The notes below the pieces were generated by a model. The model did no database searches, was not told the origin of the DNA, and saw only the letters and a list, made by a program, of their open reading frames with translations. From an uncultured Parvularculaceae bacterium (GTDB lineage Bacteria > Pseudomonadota > Alphaproteobacteria > Caulobacterales > Parvularculaceae): 64,000 nt of DNA. Position numbers and translations under genes: made by a program. Each line of letters starts with the position of its first letter. The stretch's first letter is position 1. Location: NCBI GenBank assembly GCA_947259375.1, contig CAMYLZ010000009.1, forward strand, positions 62,001 through 126,000, given 5' to 3'. Below, piece by piece: positions 18,063 to 26,394 of the stretch.

Positions 18063-19346
18063 ATGACATCGGAAGTCGTGTTAATGAACCGCCAGGCGGT
18101 GGCGATGGCAGCCGATAGCGCCGTGACCATCTCCGGCGACCGGTATCTGAAAACCTATCAGTCCGTCGACAAGCTGTTTCCGCTGGTGGAGAACCAGCCG
18201 GTTGCGGTGATGATTTATAACAACGCTGAAATCATGTCGACGCCGTGGGAGACGGTGATCTCGCTTTACCGCGAACAGGCGAAAGGCCGGCCGCTCGACA
18301 CGGTCAATGCTTACGCCGAAGATTTCATGGAGTTTATTTCCGGTAATCCGGATCTCTTTCCTGCGGACCATCAGGATACGGAATTCTTCAAGGTCGTGGC
18401 GGTGGTCTTTACCGTGCTCGCCGAAGAGTTCGACCATCAGGTGCGCAAATTTACTGACTCTCACAAGAGCGGCGTGCGCGACCACATATCGTCGATTTTC
18501 GAATTTGTGGTCGGCCAGCTCCATATGGATTATCAGCGCTGCCCCGACGACAGTCCGCGCGGCGACCTTGGCTGTTTCCCGAAAGGCATGGCCGAACAGG
18601 TCCGCAGGCGTTATGGCAATGAAATTGATCAGCTGATGCACAGCCTGATCAATTCGCTGCGTCAGGAATATCCGGGTCTGTCGGTCGGCGAGGGAACGCA
18701 AGCAAAATTGCGTGAAATCGCCGTTTTCGCCGTCGTCAAGGATGCGTTTTTCGAGCATTACACCGGCGTCGTTTTCGCTGGCTTTGGCGCGAAGGAAAAG
18801 TTTCCCTCCATGCGTTCCTATCTTGCTTCCAGCGTCGTGCTTGGCATTTTGAAGCGCAAGCGTGACCGGCAGGCTGATATTGGCGCTGATTCAGGGCCGG
18901 TGTTCCAGCCTTTCGCCCAGGACCGGATGATCCGCACCTTTCTTACCGGCATGGACCAGTATTTGCGGATGTTCATTTATTCCGAGACCTTGAAGCTCTC
19001 GACCGGGCTCGTTTCGGATATTGTCGGGCGCACGCCCAATCTCACAGACGCTCAGCGGAACGCGATATTTCGCGACTATAGCCAGAATAATCTTGGCGTG
19101 GCGCTCAATGAATTTTTCCGTTCCGTAGATAATTATCAGTATGCGGTGCACACGCGCCCGATCCTCAGGGCGATCAACTCCCTGCCGAGAAAAGAGCTTG
19201 GCGAGACCGCGGCGTCGCTGATCAAGCTGAACTCCTTCCAGCAAAAGGTGATGCATTCGGTGGAGACGGTGGGCGGACCCATCGACGTCGCGGTGATCAC
19301 CCGTAATGGCGGCCTTGAATGGTCGCGCGAGAAACCGGAGCTTTAA
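18063..19346 (+). CDS. Putative proteasome-like Ntn hydrolase with large C-terminal extension
   Basis: 427 residues; no family name recognised. After removal of Met1 the N-terminus would be Thr1. With that numbering AVAMAADS puts Asp at 17 and Ser at 18, exactly as in HslV (GD17) and Anbu (SDS at 16-18), and a Lys in SVDKLFPL (K36) falls near the catalytic K33. The next stretch (NQPVAVMIYNNAEI) matches the usual second sandwich strand. The first 60 or so residues therefore look like a proteasome beta fold; the rest, about 350 residues, is mostly helical. The C-terminal GPIDVAVITRNGGLEW could supply a closing beta strand. AGGGG precedes the ATG by five bases. Four bases separate it from the next gene, so they form an operon. 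Function is inferred only. Confidence 0.6.
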   Translation: MTSEVVLMNRQAVAMAADSAVTISGDRYLKTYQSVDKLFPLVENQPVAVMIYNNAEIMSTPWETVISLYREQAKGRPLDTVNAYAEDFMEFISGNPDLFPADHQDTEFFKVVAVVFTVLAEEFDHQVRKFTDSHKSGVRDHISSIFEFVVGQLHMDYQRCPDDSPRGDLGCFPKGMAEQVRRRYGNEIDQLMHSLINSLRQEYPGLSVGEGTQAKLREIAVFAVVKDAFFEHYTGVVFAGFGAKEKFPSMRSYLASSVVLGILKRKRDRQADIGADSGPVFQPFAQDRMIRTFLTGMDQYLRMFIYSETLKLSTGLVSDIVGRTPNLTDAQRNAIFRDYSQNNLGVALNEFFRSVDNYQYAVHTRPILRAINSLPRKELGETAASLIKLNSFQQKVMHSVETVGGPIDVAVITRNGGLEWSREKPEL

Positions 19347-19349
19347 GTC

Positions 19350-19790
19350 ATGAGTGATCGGCTGAAACAGATCTGGACCGGGTTTTCGTCAGAAACGACA
19401 CGGCGCCTGACGGGGCGCGGCGTCGAAAATATCCTGGTCCCGCACCGTAATGATTATGCGGCGACCGATGAGAGCTTCCTGCCGCAAAATTACGACGCGC
19501 CGGCGCAAGCCGCCTTTGCGTCCTTGCGCGAAAGCCTTTCCCGCAAGGAGAAAATGTTCGGCGCGAAGAAGGCGCCGCAAACGAGTGTGAAGCTGCCGAC
19601 GGAAGCGGAGGATTTTACCGCCGCAACGGCGTTTTCATCGTCGAGCGACGATCTTGTTCGGGGATTGCGCGCTACGGCGATGCGCCTTGAGCGGCCGGAT
19701 ATCGACTATGGCGTGTTTTTCGACTCAGCAGAAGGACAAGCACAATTCAAGAAGCATAAAAAGAAGAAAAAGCGCTTCGGTATTTTCTAG
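19350..19790 (+). CDS. Hypothetical basic-tailed protein, partner of the Ntn-like gene
   Basis: 146 residues with no recognised domain. The middle part is polar and Ala/Ser-rich (APAQAAFASLRESLSRKEKM); residues 105-130 include LRGLRAT-like and IDYGVFF segments. The end is strikingly basic and then hydrophobic: KKHKKKKKRFGIF. It starts four bases after the Ntn-like gene, so it is almost certainly co-expressed. A flexible C-terminal tail ending in hydrophobic residues is how HslU docks on HslV, but this protein has no ATPase motif and the comparison is speculative. No signal peptide or membrane segment is visible. Confidence 0.7.
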   Translation: MSDRLKQIWTGFSSETTRRLTGRGVENILVPHRNDYAATDESFLPQNYDAPAQAAFASLRESLSRKEKMFGAKKAPQTSVKLPTEAEDFTAATAFSSSSDDLVRGLRATAMRLERPDIDYGVFFDSAEGQAQFKKHKKKKKRFGIF

Positions 19791-19889
19791 TTCGAGTGGT
19801 CGCAAAGTTTGTGTCGTGCGGTTCGGCCGCGAGTTGAATCCCCGCCTGACGGCTCCCATCTTTCATGAAAGAAACTGGGAGGCGTTTTC

Positions 19890-20213
19890 ATGCAAATCAC
19901 CACAACCGACGGCGTGCCGGGGCGCGAGGTGCACGACAGCCTTGGCGTCGTCGCCGGAGAGGCGATCCTCGGCGTTAATATATTTCGCGATCTTTTTGCG
20001 GGCATAACCGACATTCTCGGCGGGCGTTCGCAAGGCTATCAAAAGGCCCTGCGCGAGGCGCGCGATCACGCCATGCGCGACATGGAAGAGGAAGCCGCGC
20101 GGCTCGGCGCCGATGCGGTGATCGGCGTCGATATCGATTATGAGGCGGTGGACACGCAAAAAGGCGCGATGCTGCTTGTCTCATGCAACGGCACCGCGGT
20201 GCGGCTTCAGTGA
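19890..20213 (+). CDS. YbjQ/UPF0145 family protein
   Basis: 107 residues, the standard length of the UPF0145 (YbjQ) family, whose members form pentamers. The diagnostic sequence runs from VHDSLGVVAGEAILGVNIFRD through QGYQKALREARDHAMRDME to GADAVIGVDIDYE. The function is unknown; it is sometimes annotated as heavy-metal binding. A strong GGGAGG site lies seven bases before the ATG. It is transcribed alone and closed by the perfect palindromic terminator at 20252-20283. Confidence 0.93.
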   Translation: MQITTTDGVPGREVHDSLGVVAGEAILGVNIFRDLFAGITDILGGRSQGYQKALREARDHAMRDMEEEAARLGADAVIGVDIDYEAVDTQKGAMLLVSCNGTAVRLQ

Positions 20214-20251
20214 TCGCGGCGCTGCGGGCTTTGTTGATTAGCGTTTAACGC

Positions 20252-20283
20252 AAAAGGCCTTGCCGGCGCCGGCAAGGCCTTTT
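20252..20283. terminator. Bidirectional rho-independent terminator
   Basis: A perfect palindrome of 16-base arms: AAAAGGCCTTGCCGGC (20252-20267) and its complement (20268-20283). Both strands end in TTTT. It lies between convergent genes (YbjQ-like on plus, cytochrome c on minus) and serves both. Confidence 0.9.
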
Positions 20284-20311
20284 CTAATTCTGTACTCAAC
20301 TTCGCCAACGC

Positions 20312-20926
20312 TTAATGCGCTTCGCCTTCGGCTTGCGCTTCGCCGTGCATTTCCTCGCCGGCGCTTTCCATCATCGCAGGCTCGGGAAAAGGAACAGGAT
20401 CGCTCGATAGGGTTGAGAGATAGGCGAGAAGGTCCGCGCGCTGACCGTCTTTGGCGAAGCGTTGAACCATGGCGGTGCCGGGAATGTATTCTTGCGAATT
20501 TTTCAGATAGAGGTCGAGGCGTTCATAAGTCCACGCGCCCCCGGCGTCTTTCAAGGCGCCGGTGTAATTGTAGCCTGAAACGCTGGCCAGAGGGCGGCCA
20601 ACCACATTCCAGAGATTGGGGCCGGTACCGTTTGCGCCGCCTTCCTCAAACGTATGACAGGATTTGCAAAGCGCTGCGCGGCGTTCGCCTCCAGCTGCGC
20701 TGGCTTCGGCGAGCAGCGCGCCAAGGTCGGCTTTCGGCTCTTCCGCCGCCGGCGCGGCGCCGGTATCGAGATCAAGCTCGCCGCCATAGGCAAGATGCAG
20801 CTCGCCGCCGGCGCCATGATGGCCGCCGCCGAAAATCGCCGCCGTCAATTGCGGCAGACCGAAAATGAGCAACAGCGCCGTCAACACCGCCGCCGCAACC
20901 TTGTTTCCGAATAATGGGTCTTTCAT
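20312..20926 (-). CDS. Membrane-anchored c-type cytochrome (CycM-like)
   Basis: 204 residues from the ATG at 20926. An uncleaved N-terminal anchor (about 7-25, VAAAVLTALLLIFGLPQLTAA) is followed by a linker rich in Gly, Ala and acidic residues. A class I cytochrome c domain has the heme site CKSCH near residue 86 and GTGPNLWNVVGRP. The sixth ligand Met is probably in YIPGTAMVQRF. A C-terminal acidic/His tail follows. It matches the membrane-bound cytochrome c552/CycM type that carries electrons to the terminal oxidase. The frame extends 20 codons upstream; the second ATG was chosen because it sits directly before the membrane anchor. Confidence 0.9.
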   Translation of the reverse strand: MKDPLFGNKVAAAVLTALLLIFGLPQLTAAIFGGGHHGAGGELHLAYGGELDLDTGAAPAAEEPKADLGALLAEASAAGGERRAALCKSCHTFEEGGANGTGPNLWNVVGRPLASVSGYNYTGALKDAGGAWTYERLDLYLKNSQEYIPGTAMVQRFAKDGQRADLLAYLSTLSSDPVPFPEPAMMESAGEEMHGEAQAEGEAH

Positions 20927-21169
20927 GGAGCCGGCCCCAATGTGTTCGCACAAAAAGCGCCTGACGCTCAGACGCAGATCCTTCAATTGGGCGGCGTTCT
21001 AGCGGCCTTCCGTCGGGTGCGCAATGCGGCGCATGCGCATTGCGGCGCGGCCTTTGGGCGCGGGGCGGCCCTATAAAGGCGCTTCGAGATTGCCTTTACC
21101 GCGCCGTGTCGGGCATAACCTCCCGTTCGCGCCGCATCCTGCGCAAGGGCTATCGGGAACGCCAAGTTC

Positions 21170-22021
21170 ATGAGTGAGATGATGACAGAGAATAAGGGTT
21201 TCATTGCTTATCAAGGGGAGCCGGGGGCGTTTTCCGAACTGGCCTGCCTGCAATATGCGCCCGAATTGACGCCGCTCGCCTGCGCGACATTCGAGGACGC
21301 GCTTGATGCGGTGAAATCGGCGCGCGCCGTAAAAGCGATGCTGCCGATCGAAAATTCCCTGGCCGGCCGCGTTGCGGATATTCACCACCTCTTGCCGGAT
21401 GCGGGGCTGCATATCGTCGCCGAGCATTTTCTGCCCGTAGAGCATCATTTGATGGTCCGCCCCGGGGTTGCGCTCGACCAGGTGAAGACCGCAAGCAGTC
21501 ACGCGATGGCGCTCGGCCAATGCCGCCGTTTCCTCAAAAAACATGGGCTGAAGGCCGAAATGGCCGGCGATACGGCGGGGGCCGCGCGCCATCTGGCGGC
21601 GGAGGGCCGGGACGACGAGGCGGTGGTCGCGTCGCGGCACGCCGCCAAGCATTACGGGCTTAATATCATCGCCGAGAATATCGAAGATGAGGCGCACAAT
21701 ACGACCCGCTTTCTTGAAATGGCGTTAGCGCCCGAAGACGCGGCGCCCGATGAGGCGCCGGTGGTGACAAGCTTTGTCTTTGAAGTGCGCAACATTCCGG
21801 CGGCGCTTTACAAGGCGTTGGGCGGCTTCGCCACAAACGGGGTCAACATGACCAAACTGGAAAGCTATCAGCTTAATGGCGGTTTCACGGCGACCATGTT
21901 TTACGCGGACATTGAAGGCCACCCCGCCCATGAGCCGGTGCGGTTGGCGCTCGAAGAGCTCAGCTTTTTTTCGTCGTCGCTCAAAATCCTCGGCGTCTAC
22001 AAGGCGGCGCTGGAGCGGTAG
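21170..22021 (+). CDS. pheA: Prephenate dehydratase
   Basis: 283 residues; converts prephenate to phenylpyruvate in phenylalanine synthesis. The PDT domain (about 10-190) starts IAYQGEPGAFSELA and contains the conserved LPIENSLAGRV and the catalytic NTTRF motif (near 175-179). A C-terminal ACT domain (about 198-280) with KLESYQLNGG in place of the usual ESRP gives phenylalanine feedback control. There is no chorismate mutase domain, the normal arrangement in alphaproteobacteria. ATGs at codons 4 and 5 are possible alternative starts. It converges on nudC, nine bases between stops. Confidence 0.95.
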   Translation: MSEMMTENKGFIAYQGEPGAFSELACLQYAPELTPLACATFEDALDAVKSARAVKAMLPIENSLAGRVADIHHLLPDAGLHIVAEHFLPVEHHLMVRPGVALDQVKTASSHAMALGQCRRFLKKHGLKAEMAGDTAGAARHLAAEGRDDEAVVASRHAAKHYGLNIIAENIEDEAHNTTRFLEMALAPEDAAPDEAPVVTSFVFEVRNIPAALYKALGGFATNGVNMTKLESYQLNGGFTATMFYADIEGHPAHEPVRLALEELSFFSSSLKILGVYKAALER

Positions 22022-22030
22022 CGCATGGCG

Positions 22031-22936
22031 TCACTCGGCCCAGCGTTCGATTAATTGCCGGGCGATCGTGAATTGCGGCGGCAGAAATACGCCGTCGCGT
22101 TCCTCGCCATTAAGGAGCGCGCGAATGTCGTTGAGCGAAATCCATTTCGCCTCTTCAATTTCATCCGTATCAAGAGTGAGTGTCTTGTCGGCGGCATCCG
22201 CGAGAAAGCCTATCATGAGCGATGATGGAAACGGCCAAGGCTGCGAGAACTGGTAGCGCACATCCGTCAGGGTGACGCCGGCTTCCTCGAAAATCTCGCG
22301 CTTCGCCGCTTCTTCGGGCGTCTCGCCCGCTTCGACAAAGCCCGCCAGCGCTGACAGGAAGCCAGGCGGAAAATGCGGCCCGCGTCCCAGCAGGCAGTGA
22401 TTGTCATGCAGCGCCAGCACAATCGCCACCGGGTCTGATCGCGGGAAATGCTGGGTCTCGCAATCGGGGCAAACTCTCTTGGCGCCGCCGGCGATGGCGT
22501 CGGTCAGCGCGCCGCAAACCGCGCAATGGCGATGCTTGCGATGCCATTCGAACAGCCAGCGGGCGTGGCCAATAATAGCGAGATCGTCGCGCGAGATGAT
22601 GCTTGCCGCTGCGCGGATCGCCATATATTCGCCAATGTCGGCAAAGGGTGCGGTTTCCGCCATTTGCGCGCTTGATGCATCAACGCCGAAATAGGCGATG
22701 TTTTCCCTGAGGCCGAGAAAGACAACCGCCGCGTCCTTGGGAAATTCCGCCAACGCCGCCGCCGAAAGAAATCCGGCTTTGCCGCCGGCCACCAGCGGGT
22801 CGCCGCGCCAAAGCGGCATGATGCGGCTGTTTGGATCGCTTAACCGCTCTGCAACGAAAGCGGCGTTGTCCTTTTCGTTATTGAGGCGCTCAAGCGGATT
22901 GTTGGCGAACCAGTTCGGGTTTTGATCAGGTTTCAT
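22031..22936 (-). CDS. nudC: NAD+ diphosphatase / NADH pyrophosphatase
   Basis: 301 residues from the ATG at 22936; the extra 15 upstream codons are not typical. It has an N-terminal NUDIX-like domain, then a zinc ribbon (CAVC near 144, CPDC near 164), then the Nudix domain. The Nudix box is GFVEAGETPEEAAKREIFEE followed by AG. The family-specific motif after the box corresponds here to SQPWPFPSSLMIGF, the hallmark of NADH diphosphatases. The enzyme splits NADH and can remove NAD caps from RNA in E. coli. The membrane-protein gene lies 41 bases upstream on the same strand, so co-transcription is possible. Confidence 0.95.
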   Translation of the reverse strand: MKPDQNPNWFANNPLERLNNEKDNAAFVAERLSDPNSRIMPLWRGDPLVAGGKAGFLSAAALAEFPKDAAVVFLGLRENIAYFGVDASSAQMAETAPFADIGEYMAIRAAASIISRDDLAIIGHARWLFEWHRKHRHCAVCGALTDAIAGGAKRVCPDCETQHFPRSDPVAIVLALHDNHCLLGRGPHFPPGFLSALAGFVEAGETPEEAAKREIFEEAGVTLTDVRYQFSQPWPFPSSLMIGFLADAADKTLTLDTDEIEEAKWISLNDIRALLNGEERDGVFLPPQFTIARQLIERWAE

Positions 22937-22977
22937 GACGCTCGCCTTGTGCCGCGCACAAGGCTGGCGCGCAAGCT

Positions 22978-23484
22978 TCACCCTTCGCTCGCCTGCTTTT
23001 CAAACGTGTTTGTGAGCGCTCCAAGGCGGCCGCGATGCATGATGAGAATGACCAGGGCGAAAAGCCAGCTCACACAGGCCGAGTAAAATAATGCAGCGGA
23101 GAATTGAGTTGGCGTATCGCCGCTCCATTCAACGGGCGTTTCTATGCCGAGCGGGGTGAACAGGTGAAAAAAGATGGCGCCGCTCATGATCCCAATGGCG
23201 ATTAATGCGCCAAAAAATTGGGATGGTGCGATGAGCGCTCTTTTGTTGGTCAACAGCAGCAGAACCGGCAGGCCTATCAATAATAATGACGATCCGAGCT
23301 CGCCAAGGCCGATGATCCACGGGCCGGCGGGATAAAAAAGGCTGATGCCCGACCATTCGCGCAAGGTCCTGAAAATATGTTCCGGGGTCGGGTGTCCAAA
23401 GAATTTGAAGCGCAGTGAATCGACAAAAATCGCGGAAATGAACAGTCCGCCCGCCCAGGGAAAAAGTGACGCAATCCGGCCCAT
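22978..23484 (-). CDS. Multi-pass membrane protein (DoxX-like), unknown function
   Basis: 168 residues from the ATG at 23484, which has GGGGAGG five bases upstream; an ATG four codons earlier overlaps that site. Four hydrophobic segments are visible (about 10-26, 58-78, 88-110 and 130-148). The sequence FKFFGHPTPEHIFRTLREWSG between helices 1 and 2 resembles DoxX/DoxD-like small integral proteins, but the match is weak. It lies upstream of nudC on the same strand. No further function can be given. Confidence 0.75.
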   Translation of the reverse strand: MGRIASLFPWAGGLFISAIFVDSLRFKFFGHPTPEHIFRTLREWSGISLFYPAGPWIIGLGELGSSLLLIGLPVLLLLTNKRALIAPSQFFGALIAIGIMSGAIFFHLFTPLGIETPVEWSGDTPTQFSAALFYSACVSWLFALVILIMHRGRLGALTNTFEKQASEG

Positions 23485-23620
23485 AAGCCTCCCCATTCAA
23501 AATTTGCGCGAGCGATCCCACGCCGCCAATGCGCGATTTTTCTATCACGGCGCCGCAAAGAATGCAGCATCACATCCTGCCCACTTGCAATCACGAGGCG
23601 GAGCGATGATATTCCGCCCC

Positions 23621-23712
23621 GGAAGGCTGGCGGACGCGCTTCTCGCCAACCCGGTCAGGTCCGGAAGGAAGCAGCCGTAACGAGTTTCTAGCGCGGGTCG
23701 TTTCAGCCTTCC
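23621..23712 (+). ncRNA. ffs: Signal recognition particle RNA (4.5S, bacterial small type)
   Basis: The conserved apical domain GGTCAGGTCCGGAAGGAAGC is present, with the GGAA tetraloop and the asymmetric loop, followed by AGCCGTAACGA. The ends pair perfectly: GGAAGGCTG (23621-23629) with CAGCCTTCC (23704-23712). About 92 bases, the usual size. It binds Ffh, whose receptor FtsY is encoded at the right end of this window. The location upstream of dnaX-ybaB-recR is a common alphaproteobacterial arrangement. Transcript ends are approximate. Confidence 0.95.
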
Positions 23713-23792
23713 ACTCTCTACATCATCCTGCAAGGCGCAACCCGCGGGCTATCCGCAGGCCGGATTGGCGGCAACTTGTATGTTAAAAATAC

Positions 23793-23821
23793 TTGACATA
23801 ATGTGTATTGCGCCATACCTC
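23793..23821 (+). promoter_or_regulatory. Possible promoter for the membrane protein/XRE pair
   Basis: A perfect -35 TTGACA (23793-23798) is followed after 17 bases by TACCTC, a poor -10. Around it, AATAC and GTATT form a short inverted repeat, which could be a repressor site for the XRE regulator encoded two genes down. Both ideas are tentative. Confidence 0.35.
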
Positions 23822-23862
23822 ATGAGTATCTTGATTACCATCATTGAAGCGGGAGGCAGGTT

Positions 23863-24270
23863 ATGAGTTTCAAGGAAAAAAGCGCGTGGATCGTGCTGGC
23901 GGCGATGCTCTGGATTTTCGGCGGCTATGCATGGGCGCTTTACCAGGCTGGCAGTTTCGGCGCCGGAACGACGGGTATGATGTTCGGTACGATCATTGGA
24001 TTCATTATCGTGGTTGTCGTCGGGCATATCGTCGTGGCGATTTTCTCAGCCAAGCCTGGCGACGATGCTGAAGACGAACGTGACCGCTTGATCGAGCTCA
24101 AGGCCGACAGCCTTTCGGGGTATGTTTTGGGTGCAGCCGCATTGGGGGCGCTCGCGCTGGCGCTGTTTGAGGGCGCGTATCTCATCGCCAATGTTCTATT
24201 TCTGGGGCTGGCCGCATCTGAAATCATCAAGAATGGCTGGCAAGTCGCGCTTTATCGGCGAGGGGCGTGA
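23863..24270 (+). CDS. Four-helix membrane protein paired with an XRE regulator
   Basis: 135 residues with about four transmembrane segments (10-30, 40-62, 85-103 and 108-122) and a charged cytoplasmic loop [17 protein letters not shown] between the second and third. This layout (two helices, a DERxxxIxxKA loop, two helices) is that of small DUF2178-like membrane proteins usually encoded next to a short XRE-type repressor, as here. GGGAGGCAGGTT precedes the ATG. Its stop overlaps a GTG of the regulator frame, indicating coupling. Function of the family is unknown. Confidence 0.8.
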   Translation: MSFKEKSAWIVLAAMLWIFGGYAWALYQAGSFGAGTTGMMFGTIIGFIIVVVVGHIVVAIFSAKPGDDAEDERDRLIELKADSLSGYVLGAAALGALALALFEGAYLIANVLFLGLAASEIIKNGWQVALYRRGA

Positions 24271-24278
24271 CCGGCCTC

Positions 24279-24533
24279 ATGGCGAAAACGCCCATCAGCA
24301 ACAATATCAGGACTTTGCGTTTTCATCACGATGAAATGACGCAAAGCGAGCTTGCAGAGCGCATCGGGGTGACGCGCCAGACCATTGCTGCGATCGAAAA
24401 GGGGAAATATGCGCCGTCTTTAGAGGCGGCGTTTCGCATCGCCGCCGTTTTCGGCGTCCCATTTGACGAGGCATTCCGCTATGAACGCGATGAAGATGCG
24501 CAATTCATGAAGCGGTTGAAAAAGGATGGTTGA
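24279..24533 (+). CDS. XRE-family helix-turn-helix transcriptional regulator
   Basis: 84 residues, essentially a lone HTH_3 domain: [20 protein letters not shown], then [24 protein letters not shown]. This is the YgzD/YozG type of short regulator that controls the adjacent membrane-protein gene. Start is uncertain: GTG at 24267 overlaps the upstream stop (GTGA), but GAGGGG is too close to it; from the ATG at 24279 the spacing is 13. Probably autoregulates the pair. Confidence 0.88.
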   Translation: MAKTPISNNIRTLRFHHDEMTQSELAERIGVTRQTIAAIEKGKYAPSLEAAFRIAAVFGVPFDEAFRYERDEDAQFMKRLKKDG

Positions 24534-24573
24534 GGCGGCGCGCCGCACTCTCCATAATCGCTTGAATTTCTAA

Positions 24574-26394
24574 ATGGGTATGATGGCCGACACGACAACA
24601 AAAGCGGAGAGCGAGGCTGCGGGCGCCTATCAGGTGCTGGCGCGCAAATACCGCCCGCAACGATTTGAAGATTTGATCGGCCATGGTCCCATGGTGCGCA
24701 CGCTGAAAAACGCATTTGCTGCGGATCGCATTGCGCATGCCTATATCCTCACCGGGGTGCGCGGCGTCGGCAAGACGACGACCGCGCGCATTCTGGCGCG
24801 GGCCCTCAATTATGTGGGCGTTGACGGCGCAGATAACGGCCCGCAGATCGAGATGGCCGAAGAAGGCCGGCACTGCCGCGCCATCGCTGAATCGCGCCAC
24901 CCGGACGTTTTGGAAATGGACGCCGCCTCGCGTACTGGCGTCGGCGATATTCGCGAATTGATCGAGGGCGTGCGCTATGCGCCGGTCGAAGCGCGCTTCA
25001 AGGTCTATATCATCGACGAAGTGCACATGCTGTCGACGGCCGCATTCAACGCTTTGTTGAAGACGCTCGAAGAACCGCCGCCGCATGTGAAATTCATTTT
25101 CGCGACGACGGAAATTCGCAAGCTTCCCGTGACGGTCCTGTCGCGCTGCCAGCGTTTCGATCTGCGCCGCATCGATCCTGAAACCTTGACTGCGCATCTT
25201 GAGCAAATCGCTGAAAAGGAAGGCGTGACGATCGAGCATGATGGGCTCTGGATGGTCGCCCGCGCCGCCGAAGGCTCGGTGCGCGACGCGCTGTCAATTC
25301 TCGATCAGGCGATCGTCCAGCATGGCGGCAAGGGCGAGGACGCGGTGACGGCCGAAGAAATCCGCGACATGCTCGGGCTTGCCGATCGCTCTTCGGTCTG
25401 GGCGCTGCTTGATGCGGCGATGAAGGGCGACGCCAAGACTGCGCTTGAGAGCTTTCGCTCGCAATATGACGCCGGCGCGGAACCGGCGCAGATCCTGCGC
25501 GATTTGCTTGACCTCACCCATTTGCTGACCCGGATCAAGGCGGCGGGTCCGGCCGCGGCGGCGCACGGCCCGGCGGGCGAGGCCGATGCGGAGCGCGCGC
25601 GCAACATGGCCGACGGGCTCGAAATGAATGCGCTGACGCGCACATGGTCGTTGTTGATGAAGGGCCTTGGCGAGACGCAGGTCGCGCCGGACGCCGCTGC
25701 GGCGGGCGAAATGGCGCTGATCCGGCTCGCCTTCGCGGCGGATCTGCCGACCCCGGATGAGGCTTTACGCGCCTTAAAAAAAAATAGTTCCGGCGCCATA
25801 GGCGCGGGAGCCGCAGGTCAGACCGCATCCTCGCCCGCACCGGTGAGCGCGCAAAAAACACCGCCTAGGGAAGAAACGGCGCGCGTCATTGCCATGCCGG
25901 CGCCGCGCCCGCGCAAGGCGGAAACGCCGCCGGCGCTGCGCAATTTCGATGATGTGGCGCGCCTTGCCGGCCGCATGCGAGACGCCAAGTTGCGGACCGA
26001 GCTTGAATCTTACGTCCATGTGGTCTCGTTCAGTGACGGCAGGGTAGAATTGCGCCTTCATGATCAGGCGCCCAAAGACCTCGCCAACCGGCTGACCTTG
26101 CGCCTCAAGGAATGGACCGGCAGGGCGTGGATCGTCTCGGTTACCGCCGAGGAAAACGGCGCGGAAACCCTGCGCGACGCCCGCACCCGCGAGGTGATGG
26201 CCCATCCGATGGTCAAACATGCGCTTGAACTCTTTCCCGGGGCGCAAGTCACCGCTATTCGGGAGACCGAATTGGCGCCCGCACCTGATGAATTGAGTGA
26301 TGATGCGGATGAAGCGGGCGAGGCGGCGGACGACGCCGAGAGGAATGCGCCCATGGCGGCAAGCGCCGGGCGAAAGGAAACAGGTAACGCGTGA
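24574..26394 (+). CDS. dnaX: DNA polymerase III subunit tau (and predicted gamma)
   Basis: 606-residue clamp-loader ATPase of the replisome. Walker A is [10 protein letters not shown] (61-70), Walker B is IIDEVHML (near 146-153), and the SRC sensor occurs in TVLSRCQRF. The zinc-module region holds only one Cys (C101), as I recall for other alphaproteobacteria. A Pro/Ala-rich linker (about 405-450) precedes the tau-specific C-terminal domain. An A9 run at 25776-25784 is followed by TAG in the -1 frame. Ribosomal -1 slipping at A AAA AAA, or transcripts with one extra A, would end after Leu401-Lys-Lys-Lys and give a 404-residue gamma form. ATGs at codons 3 and 4 are alternative starts. The stop overlaps ybaB (TGATG). 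Confidence 0.96.
   Translation: MGMMADTTTKAESEAAGAYQVLARKYRPQRFEDLIGHGPMVRTLKNAFAADRIAHAYILTGVRGVGKTTTARILARALNYVGVDGADNGPQIEMAEEGRHCRAIAESRHPDVLEMDAASRTGVGDIRELIEGVRYAPVEARFKVYIIDEVHMLSTAAFNALLKTLEEPPPHVKFIFATTEIRKLPVTVLSRCQRFDLRRIDPETLTAHLEQIAEKEGVTIEHDGLWMVARAAEGSVRDALSILDQAIVQHGGKGEDAVTAEEIRDMLGLADRSSVWALLDAAMKGDAKTALESFRSQYDAGAEPAQILRDLLDLTHLLTRIKAAGPAAAAHGPAGEADAERARNMADGLEMNALTRTWSLLMKGLGETQVAPDAAAAGEMALIRLAFAADLPTPDEALRALKKNSSGAIGAGAAGQTASSPAPVSAQKTPPREETARVIAMPAPRPRKAETPPALRNFDDVARLAGRMRDAKLRTELESYVHVVSFSDGRVELRLHDQAPKDLANRLTLRLKEWTGRAWIVSVTAEENGAETLRDARTREVMAHPMVKHALELFPGAQVTAIRETELAPAPDELSDDADEAGEAADDAERNAPMAASAGRKETGNA
25776..25787 (+). promoter_or_regulatory. Predicted dnaX slippage/frameshift site
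   Basis: Nine consecutive A read as TTA AAA AAA AAT in the tau frame and as AAA AAA AAA TAG one base back. A purine-rich, SD-like GGATGAGG lies about 14 bases upstream, and a small hairpin (GCGCC, ATA, GGCGC) begins seven bases after the TAG. The A9 length equals that reported for the slippage site of Thermus dnaX. Confidence 0.65.

Noticed and set aside
20252-20283. The 32-base perfect palindrome as an operator.
   Set aside because: It lies between convergent stops and ends in T-runs on both strands, as expected of a shared terminator.
24826-24900. Loss of zinc-binding cysteines in DnaX as a sign of degeneration.
   Set aside because: From memory, alphaproteobacterial DnaX proteins commonly keep only one cysteine in this module, so it is probably a lineage trait.
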